Assembly: GCA_028709465.1 (NCBI GenBank)
Contig: JAQVWY010000004.1
Span: 1-64,000 of the forward strand
From: Tissierellia bacterium
GTDB taxonomy: Bacteria; Bacillota; Clostridia; Tissierellales; Sedimentibacteraceae
Length of the DNA stretch: 64,000 nt
Direction of reading: 5' to 3'
A program made the position numbers and the translations under genes. Below, one piece after another: positions 1 to 11,600 of the stretch; positions within the stretch are counted from its first letter, which is position 1, and every line of letters starts with the position of its first letter. Below the pieces are notes generated by a model, which searched no databases, had not been told where the DNA came from, and saw only the letters and a program-made list of their open reading frames with translations.

Positions 1-6
1 AAATTA

Positions 7-423
7 ATGAAAATAGCTGTTATTGATGGTAAAGGTGGAGGAATTGGAAGTCAGGTAGTGGAAAGACTGAAGTCTTTAAATAACAATGATATTGAAATCA
101 TTGCGCTGGGAACGAACTCTCAAGCGACTTCTAATATGATAAAAGCTGGAGCTCAGGATGGTTCAACTGGAGAGAACGCTATAATTTGGATGAGTAAAAA
201 GGTGGATATTATAATAGGTCCACTGGCAATTATTGCTGCTAATTCAATGATGGGAGAAATTAGTCCCAAGATGGCTGAAGCTGTGGCAAGCAGTGATGCC
301 AGAAAATTACTGTTGCCAGTTAGCAAATGCAATATTGATGTCATTGGACTTGAAAATCTTCAGTTTAAAATAATTTTTAATGAACTAGTTGAAACAATCA
401 AAAAAATATTAGATGAAAAATAA
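7..423 (+). CDS. DUF3842-like small protein (N-terminal Rossmann-like MKIAVIDGKGGGIG)
   Basis: ORF 138 aa; GKGGGIG glycine-rich N-terminus; followed by a terminator hairpin. Confidence 0.7.
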   Translation: MKIAVIDGKGGGIGSQVVERLKSLNNNDIEIIALGTNSQATSNMIKAGAQDGSTGENAIIWMSKKVDIIIGPLAIIAANSMMGEISPKMAEAVASSDARKLLLPVSKCNIDVIGLENLQFKIIFNELVETIKKILDEK

Positions 424-475
424 AACCATGAAGGTTATGTATTAGATGAACTAAACCTTTGTGGTTTTTTATTTT
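422..475 (+). terminator. Rho-independent terminator
   Basis: AAACC..GAAGGTT...AACCTTTGTGGTTTTTT stem followed by T run. Confidence 0.6.
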
Positions 476-550
476 GATATAATGAAGTAATTATACTTTA
501 ATTGTAATTATATAGTGTTATTGTAAATATATTGGAGGAATTTAGGAGAT

Positions 551-991
551 ATGAAAGATGTTGATTTAGCTAAGAAGCTATTAAATGATGGAAATTTAAA
601 TTTAGTAGTAGTTAAAGATTCAAAAGTTATTTTTAAAAGCAGAGAAAAAGGAATCAAGCCCTTATATACTGCTGTTAATGAAATAAAATATGAGATTGCT
701 GGTTCAAGTATTGCAGATAGAGTAACTGGAAAGGCTGCAGCTATGTTATGTAAATATGGAAAGATAAAGGAATTGCATACTAAACTAATTTCAGAAAATG
801 CAATAAATGTTTTAAAAGATACAGCAATAATAATTAATTATGATGAAGTAACTCCATTTATTAAAAATCGTGATAAAACTGGTATGTGTCCAGTAGAAAC
901 AATATCAATTAATTCAAATAATGCAGATGAATTATTAGATGGTATATCGAACTTTTTAGAAAGTATAAGGAAGGTGCAAAATGAACAATAA
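551..991 (+). CDS. DUF1893 domain protein
   Basis: 146 aa ORF, SD GGAGG-like upstream; LVVVKDSKVIFKSREKGIKPLY pattern. Confidence 0.65.
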   Translation: MKDVDLAKKLLNDGNLNLVVVKDSKVIFKSREKGIKPLYTAVNEIKYEIAGSSIADRVTGKAAAMLCKYGKIKELHTKLISENAINVLKDTAIIINYDEVTPFIKNRDKTGMCPVETISINSNNADELLDGISNFLESIRKVQNEQ

Positions 992-1508
992 AACAAGAGA
1001 ACTAGTAATTGGTGGGTTATTATTAGCAACAGGAATATTGTTACCTATGGTTTTTCATATGTTTGGAATGACAGGTCCTATAGTATTACCTATGCATATA
1101 CCTGTTTTAATAGGAGGATTTTTGTTGTCACCAATATTAGCTTTATTTTTAGGAATTATTACTCCGATTATAAGCGGATTGCTCACAGGAATGCCTGTAA
1201 TGTTTCCTATGTCAATAATAATGGCATGTGAGTTGGGGATATATGGATTAGTAACTTCATTAGCTACAAGAAAATTAAAGTTATCTCCATTGATTGCATT
1301 GATTATTTCAATGATTTTTGGAAGAATTGCTGCTGCTCTTGCAGTAGCTGTATTAGTTCAGCTATTTGGTATTAAAATGAACCCGATAGTATATATCAAG
1401 GGTGCAATTATTACTGGAATTCCTGGTATTTTAATTCAAATAGTTATAATTCCATCCCTTATATATGCAATTAATGCATATATGAAAAACAAAACAGCTA
1501 GAATCTAG
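981..1508 (+). CDS. ECF transporter S component-like membrane protein
   Basis: 175 aa, multiple TM segments, GPIVLPMHIPVLIGGFLLSP...; overlaps the preceding ORF. Confidence 0.65.
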   Translation: MNNKTRELVIGGLLLATGILLPMVFHMFGMTGPIVLPMHIPVLIGGFLLSPILALFLGIITPIISGLLTGMPVMFPMSIIMACELGIYGLVTSLATRKLKLSPLIALIISMIFGRIAAALAVAVLVQLFGIKMNPIVYIKGAIITGIPGILIQIVIIPSLIYAINAYMKNKTARI

Positions 1509-1792
1509 TAAAGAGATTCTTAACTATCGTTTAGGATGACACTATCTTTCAATTTATAAAAAGGCTTTTTATGAATTACATAAAGAGTCTTTTTATTTTG
1601 CCTATTTAAATTTATTGAGAGGATATTTTTTATATGGTATAATAGTAAATACTCATAACGAAACAAAACTTAACAGTTTTGTTTCATCTATTTATTAAGT
1701 CGTTTAAGGCAAGCCTTTTTGCGGCTTGTATGATAAATATAAATCAATTATAGAATAAAACCTATTGTAATTAATGAAACGCTGGAGGAAAT

Positions 1793-4060
1793 ATGGATTT
1801 ATTAAGGGGACTAAATGAAAAACAAAGGGAAGCTGCGGAACATGACAAGGGCCCTATTCTTGTAATAGCTGGTGCAGGAACAGGTAAAACAAGAGTTTTA
1901 ACACATAGGATTGCACATTTAATACAAACGGGCAAAGCAAAACCATGGGAAATATTATCTATAACATTTACTAATAAGGCTGCAAAAGAAATGAAGGAAA
2001 GAATAGGGCAGCTTATTGATTATGATATAGACAAAATGTGGATTGGAACATTTCACTCTGTATGTGTAAAGATATTAAGAAGAGATATAGATAGATTAGG
2101 ATATGATAAAAACTTTGTAATATACGATACCGATGACCAAAAAATATTAATAAAGGATTGTATTAAAGAGTTAAATTTAGATACAAAAAAATATAATGCT
2201 AATGCTATAAGAAGCATAATAAGTAGTGAAAAAAACAAACAAAATACAGCTGATAAATTTATTTCTGAAAATTATGGGAACTTCGCAATGAGAAATATAG
2301 GAGAAGTTTATTCTTTATATGAAAAAAAGTTAAAAATATGTAATGCTCTTGATTTTGACGATTTAATAGAAAAAACTGTTAAGTTGTTACAAACGAATGA
2401 GGATATATTAGAAAAATACCATGAAAAATTTAAATATATATTGGTGGATGAATATCAGGATACTAACAATGTTCAGTACAAATTAGTAAAAATTCTTGGT
2501 AAAAAGAAAAATGGTGAAAACAATGTTTTTGTTGTTGGTGATGAAGATCAATCTATTTATGGGTGGAGAGGGGCTGACATTTCCAATATTTTAGATTTTG
2601 AAAAAGATTTTGAAGAAGCTAAAGTTATTAAACTGGAAAAGAATTATCGTTCAACTAATGTTATATTAGATGCGGCTAATGGAGTTATTAGGAATAATTA
2701 TCAGCGAAAAGGCAAAAATTTATATACAGACTATGAATGTGGAAGTTTAATTAAATTAGTAGAAACAGATAATGAAAAAGAAGAAGCGTTTATGGTATCT
2801 GCTTTAATGAGCAAGGAACATAGAAAAAACAATGTAAAGTATTCGGAAATGGCTATTCTTTATAGAACAAATGCTCAATCAAGAGCATTAGAAGAAAGCT
2901 TAATGAGAGAAGGGATTCCATATAAAATTGTAGGAGGCCTTAAATTCTATAATAGAAAAGAAATTAAGGATATAATTGCATATTTAATGCTTATACAAAA
3001 TCAAAAGGATAATATTAGTTTTAATAGAATAATAAACGTACCTAGAAGAAAAATTGGACCTAAAACAGTAGAGACAATATCTGAACATGCTATGAGGACA
3101 GAAGTTTCAATGTTTGAATCTTCTTATGACGTGGAGGAATTATCACTATCCCAAGGAGCCATTAATAGTGTACAAAATTTTGTTTCAATGATGGAAATGT
3201 TAATGATTAAAAAGGATGTTATGTCACTAAGTGAGTTTATAGAGTCTGTCTATGAAGATACTGGATACAAGGCTATGCTTTTGGAAGATGATACTGTTGA
3301 AGGTAGAAGCAGAGTTGATAATATTGATGAATTCTTATCAGCAGCAAAGGATTTTGAAGAAAGATATTTAGAAAATAGTTTAGAGGATTTTCTTGCTCAT
3401 ATTGCCTTATTGTCAGACGTTGATAAAGCAGATGAAGAAAAAGATGCTGAAAACACAAGCGACTATGTGACCCTTTTAACAGTGCACAGTGCTAAAGGGC
3501 TAGAGTTTGATACTGTATTTGTAACAGGACTTGAAGAAAGAATGTTTCCTATTATTAGAGACGATGACGATGATGATGATCTAGAAGAAGAAAGAAGACT
3601 GTTTTATGTGGCTGTAACTAGAGCGAAAAGAATGCTTTATCTCACATATGCAAATGACAGATTAGTATTTGGAAACCATGAGATGAGATCTAGGTCAAGA
3701 TTTATTGGCGAAATACCAACTGAATGTTTTGATAATTCTTCACCCCAAACTATAGCTGATAAAAAAATTAAACATTTAGAAGAAAATATTGCATCCCATA
3801 ACAATGAAATTAATAGTTTTTCTTTTAATCAAGCAAGAAAAATGAATATATTTAAAGGTGGATTAGAAAATAAAGAGAAGGCACCTACATTAAAATGTGA
3901 TAAAATGTCAGTAGGTGATAAAATTATGCATAAGGCCTGGGGAATAGGTACAATTGTTCAATTATCTGGAGAGGGAGATGACCAAAAAGCTGTCATTGCC
4001 TTCGATAATAAAGGCATAAAAACAGTTATGTTAAGTTATGCACCTATAGAGAAATTATGA
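1793..4060 (+). CDS. pcrA: ATP-dependent DNA helicase PcrA/UvrD
   Basis: GAGTGKTRVLTHRI, VDEYQDTN, GDEDQSIYGWRGAD, TVHSAKGLEFD, VAVTRAKR superfamily I motifs. Confidence 0.95.
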   Translation: MDLLRGLNEKQREAAEHDKGPILVIAGAGTGKTRVLTHRIAHLIQTGKAKPWEILSITFTNKAAKEMKERIGQLIDYDIDKMWIGTFHSVCVKILRRDIDRLGYDKNFVIYDTDDQKILIKDCIKELNLDTKKYNANAIRSIISSEKNKQNTADKFISENYGNFAMRNIGEVYSLYEKKLKICNALDFDDLIEKTVKLLQTNEDILEKYHEKFKYILVDEYQDTNNVQYKLVKILGKKKNGENNVFVVGDEDQSIYGWRGADISNILDFEKDFEEAKVIKLEKNYRSTNVILDAANGVIRNNYQRKGKNLYTDYECGSLIKLVETDNEKEEAFMVSALMSKEHRKNNVKYSEMAILYRTNAQSRALEESLMREGIPYKIVGGLKFYNRKEIKDIIAYLMLIQNQKDNISFNRIINVPRRKIGPKTVETISEHAMRTEVSMFESSYDVEELSLSQGAINSVQNFVSMMEMLMIKKDVMSLSEFIESVYEDTGYKAMLLEDDTVEGRSRVDNIDEFLSAAKDFEERYLENSLEDFLAHIALLSDVDKADEEKDAENTSDYVTLLTVHSAKGLEFDTVFVTGLEERMFPIIRDDDDDDDLEEERRLFYVAVTRAKRMLYLTYANDRLVFGNHEMRSRSRFIGEIPTECFDNSSPQTIADKKIKHLEENIASHNNEINSFSFNQARKMNIFKGGLENKEKAPTLKCDKMSVGDKIMHKAWGIGTIVQLSGEGDDQKAVIAFDNKGIKTVMLSYAPIEKL

Positions 4061-4071
4061 GGAGAATAACA

Positions 4072-6039
4072 ATGGAAGATAAAATTTCTTTAATGAAGAA
4101 ATATGTTGAAATATTAAATGAGGCATCTAAAGCATATTATCAAGAGAATAAGGAAATTATGCCGAATATTGAATATGATAGGATTTATGATGAACTATTA
4201 GAGCTAGAAAAAGAAACAGGTATCACCTTATCTAATAGCCCTACAATTCATGTTGGTTATGAATTGTTATCTAATTTACCAAAAGAACGTCATGAAAAAA
4301 TTATGCTGTCTTTAGATAAAACAAAGGAAGTAGTTACATTGAAAGATTGGCTAGGAGAAAAGGAAGGTGTACTTTCATGGAAACTAGATGGACTTACAAT
4401 TGTTTTAACATATAAGGATGGCAAGCTTGTAAAAGCTGTAACTAGAGGAAATGGAGAAATTGGGGAAGTAATAACAAATAATGCTAAAGTATTTGTTAAT
4501 ATTCCAATAAATATATCGTATAAAAAAGATTTAATTTTAAGAGGAGAGGCAGTAATAAAGTATTCAGATTTTGAAAAAATAAATGCTGAAATAGCAGATG
4601 CTTCGGAAAAATATAAAAATCCTAGGAATTTATGCAGTGGTTCTGTAAGACAGTTGAATAATGAAATTACAGCTAAAAGAAATGTACATTTTTTTGCATT
4701 TTCTCTAGTGAAAGCAGATGATATAAATTTTGATAACTCTAGAATTAAACAGTTAAGTTGGTTGAAGAAACAAGGATTTGATGTAGTAGATTTTAAAAAA
4801 GTAGATAAATTTAATATTGAAGAAAATGTTGAATGGTTTTCTGAAAATATTGTTCAAAATGATTTTCCTTCAGATGGATTAGTTTTGATGTATGATGATA
4901 TATCATATGGGGAATCTCTAGGATCAACTGCAAAATTTCCGAGAGATTCCATTGCCTATAAATGGAGAGATGAAATTAAAGAAACAAAATTGTTAGATAT
5001 AGAGTGGAGCGCTTCACGTACTGGACTTATAAATCCTATTGCTATTTTTGAGCCAGTAGAGTTAGAGGGAACCACAGTAACAAGAGCAAGCGTTCATAAT
5101 ATAAGTATATTAGAAGGTTTAGAGCTTGGAGTTGGCGATAAAATAAATGTATATAAAGCAAATATGATAATACCTCAAATATCAAATAATCTTACAAGAA
5201 GTGGCATGGTTGAAATTCCAAAAAGTTGTCCTGTCTGTGGAGGCGAAACTGTATTAAAGAATGAAAATGATGTTAAATCATTATATTGCATTAACGATGA
5301 TTGTCTAGCAAAACAAATTAAATCCTTTACCCATTTTGTAAGCAGGGATGCAATGAATGTTGAAGGCTTGTCAGAAGCAACAATTGAAAAATTTATTGCA
5401 AAGGGATTTATCAAGGAGCTGGCTGATATATTTCATGTGGAAAAATATAAAGATGAAATAGTTAAAATGGAGGGCTTTGGAGAAAAATCTTTCAATAATT
5501 TAGTTTCTTCTGTGAATAAAGCAAGACAAACAACAACTGTAAGATTATTATATAGCCTTGGAATTTCAAACATAGGACTATCAACAGCTAAACTAATTTG
5601 CAAAAAATTTAAATATGATTGGAATTTAATAAGTAATGCAAAATATGAGGAGCTAATTGAAATAAGTGGAATAGGCGATAAAATGGCTGAAGCTTACTTG
5701 AATTTTTTTAATGATGATAAAAATAAAATCATAATTGAAGATATACTTAAAGAAATTGAGTTAGAAAAAATTAAGGAAGTAAGTGAAAGTAAAATATTTG
5801 AAAATATTAATTTCGTTATAACAGGCTCTGTAGAACATTATAAAAACAGGGATGAGTTAAAAGAAGTAATAGAAAATCACGGTGGAAAGGTAACTGGTTC
5901 TGTAACCTCTAAAACAAATTATTTAATTAATAATGACAATTTATCAAATTCATCTAAAAATAAAAAGGCTAAAGAGTTAGGAATCGATATTATTACGGAA
6001 AAAGAGTTTATTAAATGGCTCGGTAGTGTACAAAATTAA
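4072..6039 (+). CDS. ligA: NAD-dependent DNA ligase (divergent clade)
   Basis: KLDG nucleotidyl motif, C4 zinc finger CPVC..CINDDC, HhH region, C-terminal BRCT; start at 4072 preferred because GAGGAG SD precedes it (ORF track starts at 4057). Confidence 0.88.
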   Translation: MEDKISLMKKYVEILNEASKAYYQENKEIMPNIEYDRIYDELLELEKETGITLSNSPTIHVGYELLSNLPKERHEKIMLSLDKTKEVVTLKDWLGEKEGVLSWKLDGLTIVLTYKDGKLVKAVTRGNGEIGEVITNNAKVFVNIPINISYKKDLILRGEAVIKYSDFEKINAEIADASEKYKNPRNLCSGSVRQLNNEITAKRNVHFFAFSLVKADDINFDNSRIKQLSWLKKQGFDVVDFKKVDKFNIEENVEWFSENIVQNDFPSDGLVLMYDDISYGESLGSTAKFPRDSIAYKWRDEIKETKLLDIEWSASRTGLINPIAIFEPVELEGTTVTRASVHNISILEGLELGVGDKINVYKANMIIPQISNNLTRSGMVEIPKSCPVCGGETVLKNENDVKSLYCINDDCLAKQIKSFTHFVSRDAMNVEGLSEATIEKFIAKGFIKELADIFHVEKYKDEIVKMEGFGEKSFNNLVSSVNKARQTTTVRLLYSLGISNIGLSTAKLICKKFKYDWNLISNAKYEELIEISGIGDKMAEAYLNFFNDDKNKIIIEDILKEIELEKIKEVSESKIFENINFVITGSVEHYKNRDELKEVIENHGGKVTGSVTSKTNYLINNDNLSNSSKNKKAKELGIDIITEKEFIKWLGSVQN

Positions 6040-6045
6040 AAAAAG

Positions 6046-6087
6046 CCTCAAAATTATCATGTCTAATGAATTAATTTTGAGGTTTTT
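6046..6087 (+). terminator. Rho-independent terminator
   Basis: CCTCAAAATTA...TTAATTTTGAGG then TTTTT. Confidence 0.7.
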
Positions 6088-6163
6088 AAATGAAAATATA
6101 ATAATTTCCAAAGTTGACTAGAAACATTGGATTTCATTAAAGAGTGTATTCAATAATTGTTAA

Positions 6164-6862
6164 TTATAATTTTCCTTTTTTGATTGAATAGTAACCAAAT
6201 GTTGAAACTATTAATGCGCTTAATGAATCTACAATCAAATCTTCCATTGTATCACTAACAGCAGCATGTCCTTGTAATACAGTTCCATCAGCAAGCATGA
6301 ATTTTTGCATATTTGTTAATAATATTGAATCTGCTAGAAATTCATAGATTTCCCATATAACTCCTGCAGCAAGTGCAAAGCAAAATGCAAAAAATGCTAT
6401 AAAAAAGGGGCTTAATTTAGTATCTAAAATTTCTGCATCATTAAAAAATGCAACAAGACTAAATCCCAAAGCTCCTAGCATAGCACCACTAAATGCATGG
6501 AGAATTGTGTCCCAATGTGGTATTACATAATAAAAGTCATGTACTTCTCCAAGGTATATAGCACAATATAAGAAAATAAAATAAGCTATTTCCATGTTGT
6601 TAGGTATGTCAATTGACCATTTCTTCTCTACAAATGATGGTATAAACATAACAATGACACCTAATATACATTGAAGTAATGTGAGAACATAATCACTTTT
6701 AACCTTTATGTGGGAATTAACAGGTGCATCTGAAGGCGCTAACATAATGCGTATAATCGTATAAATTATTGACAAAACAAGTAGAATAAAAAGTATGATA
6801 GCTATGATTTTCTTCCAATTTCTTTTTTTCTTGTAAACTTCTTTATTCATAGAACACTCCAA
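6164..6862 (-). CDS. polytopic membrane protein with HAFSG / GVIWEIYEFLAD / DTMEDLIVD motifs (DUF2238/YjdF-like)
   Basis: 232 aa hydrophobic ORF; shares motifs with the ORF at 20264. Confidence 0.5.
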   Translation of the reverse strand: MECSMNKEVYKKKRNWKKIIAIILFILLVLSIIYTIIRIMLAPSDAPVNSHIKVKSDYVLTLLQCILGVIVMFIPSFVEKKWSIDIPNNMEIAYFIFLYCAIYLGEVHDFYYVIPHWDTILHAFSGAMLGALGFSLVAFFNDAEILDTKLSPFFIAFFAFCFALAAGVIWEIYEFLADSILLTNMQKFMLADGTVLQGHAAVSDTMEDLIVDSLSALIVSTFGYYSIKKGKL

Positions 6863-7022
6863 TAATATTAATAAGTAATTAAATTATATCATTATTATAA
6901 TATTTAGTCCATTGTTTGATATATTATTATGATATTAAACTTTTCTTTAATACTAAAATACTAAATCATTTACTTTAATTTATATTTTTGATATACTATA
7001 AAAAAACATTAAGGAGTTTAAA

Positions 7023-7505
7023 ATGAAATCAGCTTCAGAAATGATAGAATTAATTAAACATCAAGAGGAATCTCTTCAGTTTGATGAATTTAATGAAGAA
7101 ATAGCATTAAAATTAGGACTTGCATGTATTGAAGAGGCTAAAGAAAATAACATACCTATTTCGGTAGAAATATGTATGAATGGGTCAACATTATTTTATT
7201 ATAGGTCAAAAGGAACAAGCGACCATAATAGCGATTGGTTAAGAAGAAAAACAAATGCTGTTAATAAACTTGATATGAGTTCATTGCAGTTGTTTTATTA
7301 TTTAATAGATGCTAAAAGAGAGTTAAAAAAAGATATGTTTTTGGATCCTATGGATTATGCAGCATGTGGCGGCGGTTTTCCTATTAGAATTAAAGGCGTT
7401 GGATTAGTTGGAAGCATTAGTTATTCAGCGCTTCCACATTTAGAGGATCATGATTTTGTCGTAAAGGTTTTAAGTAAATTCTTAAATGTAAAATTAGTTG
7501 ACTAA
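7023..7505 (+). CDS. UPF0303 / heme-degrading-domain family protein
   Basis: 160 aa; WLRRKTNAV, DYAACGGGFPIRIKGVGLVGSISYSALPHLEDH. Confidence 0.75.
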   Translation: MKSASEMIELIKHQEESLQFDEFNEEIALKLGLACIEEAKENNIPISVEICMNGSTLFYYRSKGTSDHNSDWLRRKTNAVNKLDMSSLQLFYYLIDAKRELKKDMFLDPMDYAACGGGFPIRIKGVGLVGSISYSALPHLEDHDFVVKVLSKFLNVKLVD

Positions 7506-7595
7506 AAATTTTAGCTAATGTTATCATCATTTTGAACGATAGTGAAAATTATAATTACACAAAAGTTGGTTATTAATTATTAGAAAGGGTGTTAT

Positions 7596-8228
7596 ATGAT
7601 GACCAGAATATATATAACCAGGCATGGGGAGACTGAATGGAATATACAACACAGATTTCAGGGAATGAAAAATTCTGAACTTACAGAGAAAGGGATATTG
7701 GCTGCAGAGCTATTATCTGAAAGAATGGAAAATATTGAGTTGGATTGCATTGTTTCAAGTCCTCTTAAAAGAGCTTTTCATACAGCTGAGATAGTAAGGG
7801 GTAATAAAGAAATTGAAATCATAAAAAATGAAGGTTTTAAAGAAATAAATCTAGGTGACTTTGAAGGTATGAATTATGATGAAATAAGCGAAGCATCCAA
7901 TGATGTTATTAAAAAAATTCGAGATGATCCTTTTAATAATCCATATCCTAATGGAGAAAATTTAATGGAGTTTTATAAACGTGTTGAAAATGCCTTTAAA
8001 GAAGTAATAGAAAAATATAAAGAAAAATGTATTCTAATAGTAGCTCATGGAGGTACAATCAAGTGTATTGAAAGCTACTTTAGAAACCAAAGAATAAGCA
8101 AGGATTGGATGAGTGGTGTTGTTCATAATTGCAGCCTCACATGTATAGAGGTTAATGAACATAACAAAATTAAAGAGATATTCTATAATAATATTGAACA
8201 TTTAAAAGAACGATTAGCATATAACTAA
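7596..8228 (+). CDS. histidine phosphatase family protein (phosphoglycerate mutase-like)
   Basis: ITRHGETEWN motif, SSPLKRAFHTAEI, VAHGGTIKC. Confidence 0.88.
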   Translation: MMTRIYITRHGETEWNIQHRFQGMKNSELTEKGILAAELLSERMENIELDCIVSSPLKRAFHTAEIVRGNKEIEIIKNEGFKEINLGDFEGMNYDEISEASNDVIKKIRDDPFNNPYPNGENLMEFYKRVENAFKEVIEKYKEKCILIVAHGGTIKCIESYFRNQRISKDWMSGVVHNCSLTCIEVNEHNKIKEIFYNNIEHLKERLAYN

Positions 8229-8270
8229 GCTTGAAATTGAATCTCTATTTTATCTTTATGAGCAATAGTT

Positions 8271-8347
8271 GCCATGCTAAACGATAGAGAAGGATTTCAT
8301 AATATGAGATATAGATTCTTCAAGTTACGTCTAACATAGAATGATAA
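8271..8347. repeat. degenerate copy of dispersed repeat A (ACGATAG.GAAGGAT...GATTCTTCAAG..ACG)
   Basis: similar to the copy at 13232-13309. Confidence 0.5.
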
Positions 8348-8365
8348 AAATTAATAAAATGTTAT

Positions 8366-8403
8366 AAAAAGACTTATTTAAATTAATTTAAATAGGTCTT
8401 TTT
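8366..8403. terminator. Rho-independent terminator
   Basis: AAAAAGACTTATTTAAATTAATTTAAATAGGTCTTTTT. Confidence 0.65.
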
Positions 8404-8686
8404 GCTTAACTAATAATATTATTATCTATACTAGCTAGGATATTTTATTAATTTATTACATATAATGAATTATTCACTCTATATTCAATATTTTTATTAC
8501 TAAATAATAAAAGGCAGTAAACGATTTCATCTATTATTTAATAAGGGAAATAAATAAAATAAAGTATTAAGAATTTAAATTTAATTTTATTAAATTTTTT
8601 ACTTGTAAAATTAATTTAATAATGTTAAACTAATTTTCAATATACTGTATACAACAAACAAGTGTTTGCATATAAAGGAGGTAGTA

Positions 8687-11600
8687 ATGAAAGAATTTAA
8701 AAGAATATTAGTCGCAAATCGCGGTGAAATTGCTATAAGAGTTTTTAGAGCATGTAGAGAGTTAGGTATAAGAAGTGTCGCTATATATTCAGAAGAAGAT
8801 AAAGGCACGTTATTTAGGACAAAGGCAGATGAATCATATCAAGTAGGTAAAAATAAAAAGCCTGTTGACGCTTATTTAGGAATTGATGAAATAATCAGCT
8901 TGGCAAAATCAAAAGGTGTTGATGCTATTCATCCTGGTTATGGATTTTTATCAGAAAATTCTGAATTTGCACGTAAATGTGAAGAAGAAGGGATAGTTTT
9001 TATTGGACCCGATCATATTATGATGGATAAGCTTGGTGATAAGATAAAATCAAAAATCGTTGCTCATTCAGTAGGAGTGCCAACTATTCCTGGAATTGAG
9101 GAAGCAGTTAAATCAGAAGAAGATGCTAAAAAATTTGCAGATTACTGTGGGTATCCAGTAATTTTAAAAGCTTCTGCTGGAGGCGGCGGAAGAGGAATGC
9201 GTATTGTATGGCGTGAAGAGGATTTAATTAGGGAATTTAATAGCGCACAAAGCGAAGCAAAAAAAGCATTTGGTATTGATGATATATTTATAGAAAAATA
9301 TTTAGAAAGACCAAAACACATTGAGGTTCAAATACTTGGAGATAATTATGGCAATATTGTTCATCTACATGAGAGAGATTGTTCTATACAGAGAAGACAT
9401 CAAAAAGTAATTGAATTCACTCCTGCTATTAGTATTACAGAAGAACAAAGAACTAACATTTGCAATGATGCATTAAAGATCGCAAGGGCGGTTAATTATA
9501 GGAGTGCTGGTACAGTGGAATTTCTTGTTGATAAAGATGGTAACCATTATTTTATAGAGATGAATCCTAGAATCCAGGTTGAACATACAGTAACTGAAAT
9601 GGCTACAGGAATTGATATTGTGCAATCACAAATTTTAATTGCACAAGGTTTAAGACTTGACTCACCAGCAATTAATATTAAATCACAAAATGATGTAGAG
9701 CATAGAGGTTATGCAATTCAGTGTAGAGTAACTACAGAAGATCCGGCAAATAATTTTGCTCCTGATACAGGGAAAATAGATGTGTATCGAACAGGCTCTG
9801 GTTTTGGTGTTAGACTAGACGGTGGTAATGGATTTACTGGCGCTGTAATAAGCCCATATTATGACAGCTTGCTTGTCAAGGTAACTGCTTGGTCTAGAAG
9901 CTTTGAAGATGCTATAAATAAGTCTGCAAGAGCGTTGAGAGAAGTTAAAATAATGGGTGTTAAAACAAATGTTGGCTTCTTATTAAATGTTTTAAATCAT
10001 GAAATATTTAGAAATGGTCAATGTGATACTGGTTTTATTGCAGACAATCCTACTCTTTTACATGTTAGAGGAGGAGGAGATAAAGAACTTAAAGTACTTA
10101 AATATATTGGAAACATTGTTGTTAATGAAACGAAAGGGGTAAAACCGCAATTTGATGTACCAAGAGTGCCTAAAATTGAAAATGAAAATAAAAAACCTGG
10201 ACTAAAACAATTATTAGATGAAAAGGGACCTAAGGAAGTATCTAATTGGGTATTAAATCAGAAAAAACTTCTGCTTACAGACACTACTATGAGGGATGCT
10301 CATCAATCACTTATGGCAACACGTGTGAGAACAGTTGATATGGAAAAAATTGCTCCGGTTATGGCTTCTTTAGGAAGTGACTTATTCTCAGTAGAAATGT
10401 GGGGTGGTGCCACATATGACGTTGCCTATAGATTCTTAAAAGAGGATCCATGGGAAAGGTTAAGCGTACTTAGGAAAAAAATGCCTAATCTATTATTCCA
10501 AATGTTATTCAGGGGAGCAAATGCAGTAGGATATAAGAATTATCCGGACAATGTAATTAGACAGTTTATTAAATCTGCATCCCAAAATGGTATAGATGTA
10601 TTCCGTATATTTGATTCTTTAAATTGGATGGAAGGTATGGAAATTGCAATAGATGAAGTATTAAATCAGGAAAAAATAGTTGAAGCTAGTATATGCTATA
10701 CTGGAGATATATTAGATGAAACAAGAGATAAATATAGTTTGAAATATTATGTAGATTTAGCAAAGAAACTTGAAAAAAGAGGAGCCCATATTCTTTGTAT
10801 AAAAGATATGTCAGCGCTTTTAAAGCCTATGGCTGCTGATAGACTTGTTAGAGCTTTAAAAAATGAAATTTCAATACCTATACACTTACACACACATGAT
10901 ACTAGTGGAAATGGTGTAGTTACAATTTTTACCGCTGCCAATGCAGGAGTAGATATTGTTGATACTGCATTTAATTCAATGGCAGGCTTAACTAGTCAGC
11001 CACCTCTAAATTCAGTTGTTGCTGCATTGAAAAATACTGATAGAGATACAATGCTTTCATCAGATGATATGCAACAAATTTCTGATTATTGGGAAGCAGT
11101 AAGACCCGTTTACAGTAAATTTGAATCAGGACTTAAAACTGGAACTGCGGAAATATATAAATATGAAATACCTGGCGGTCAATATTCAAATCTAAAACCA
11201 CAGGTGGAAAGCTTTGGACTAGGACATAAATTTGAAGAAGTGAAAGAAATGTTTAAAGAAGTTAATGAAATGCTTGGTGACATTGTTAAAGTAACTCCAT
11301 CATCAAAAGCAGTTGGAGATATGGCTATATTTATGGTACAAAATGGTTTGACAAAGGACAATATTTATGAAAAAGCGAAAGATATGGACTTCCCAGATTC
11401 AATAGTTTCATATTTTGAAGGAATGATGGGACAGCCAGAAGGTGGATTCCCTGAAGAATTACAAAAACTTGTATTAAAAGGTAGGGAACCTATAAAATGC
11501 AGACCAGGCGAATTATTGCCACCAGAAAACTTTGATGCAATTAAGAAAATGCTTAAAGAAAAATATGAATTAGAGGGAACCGATGAAGAAGCATTAAGTT

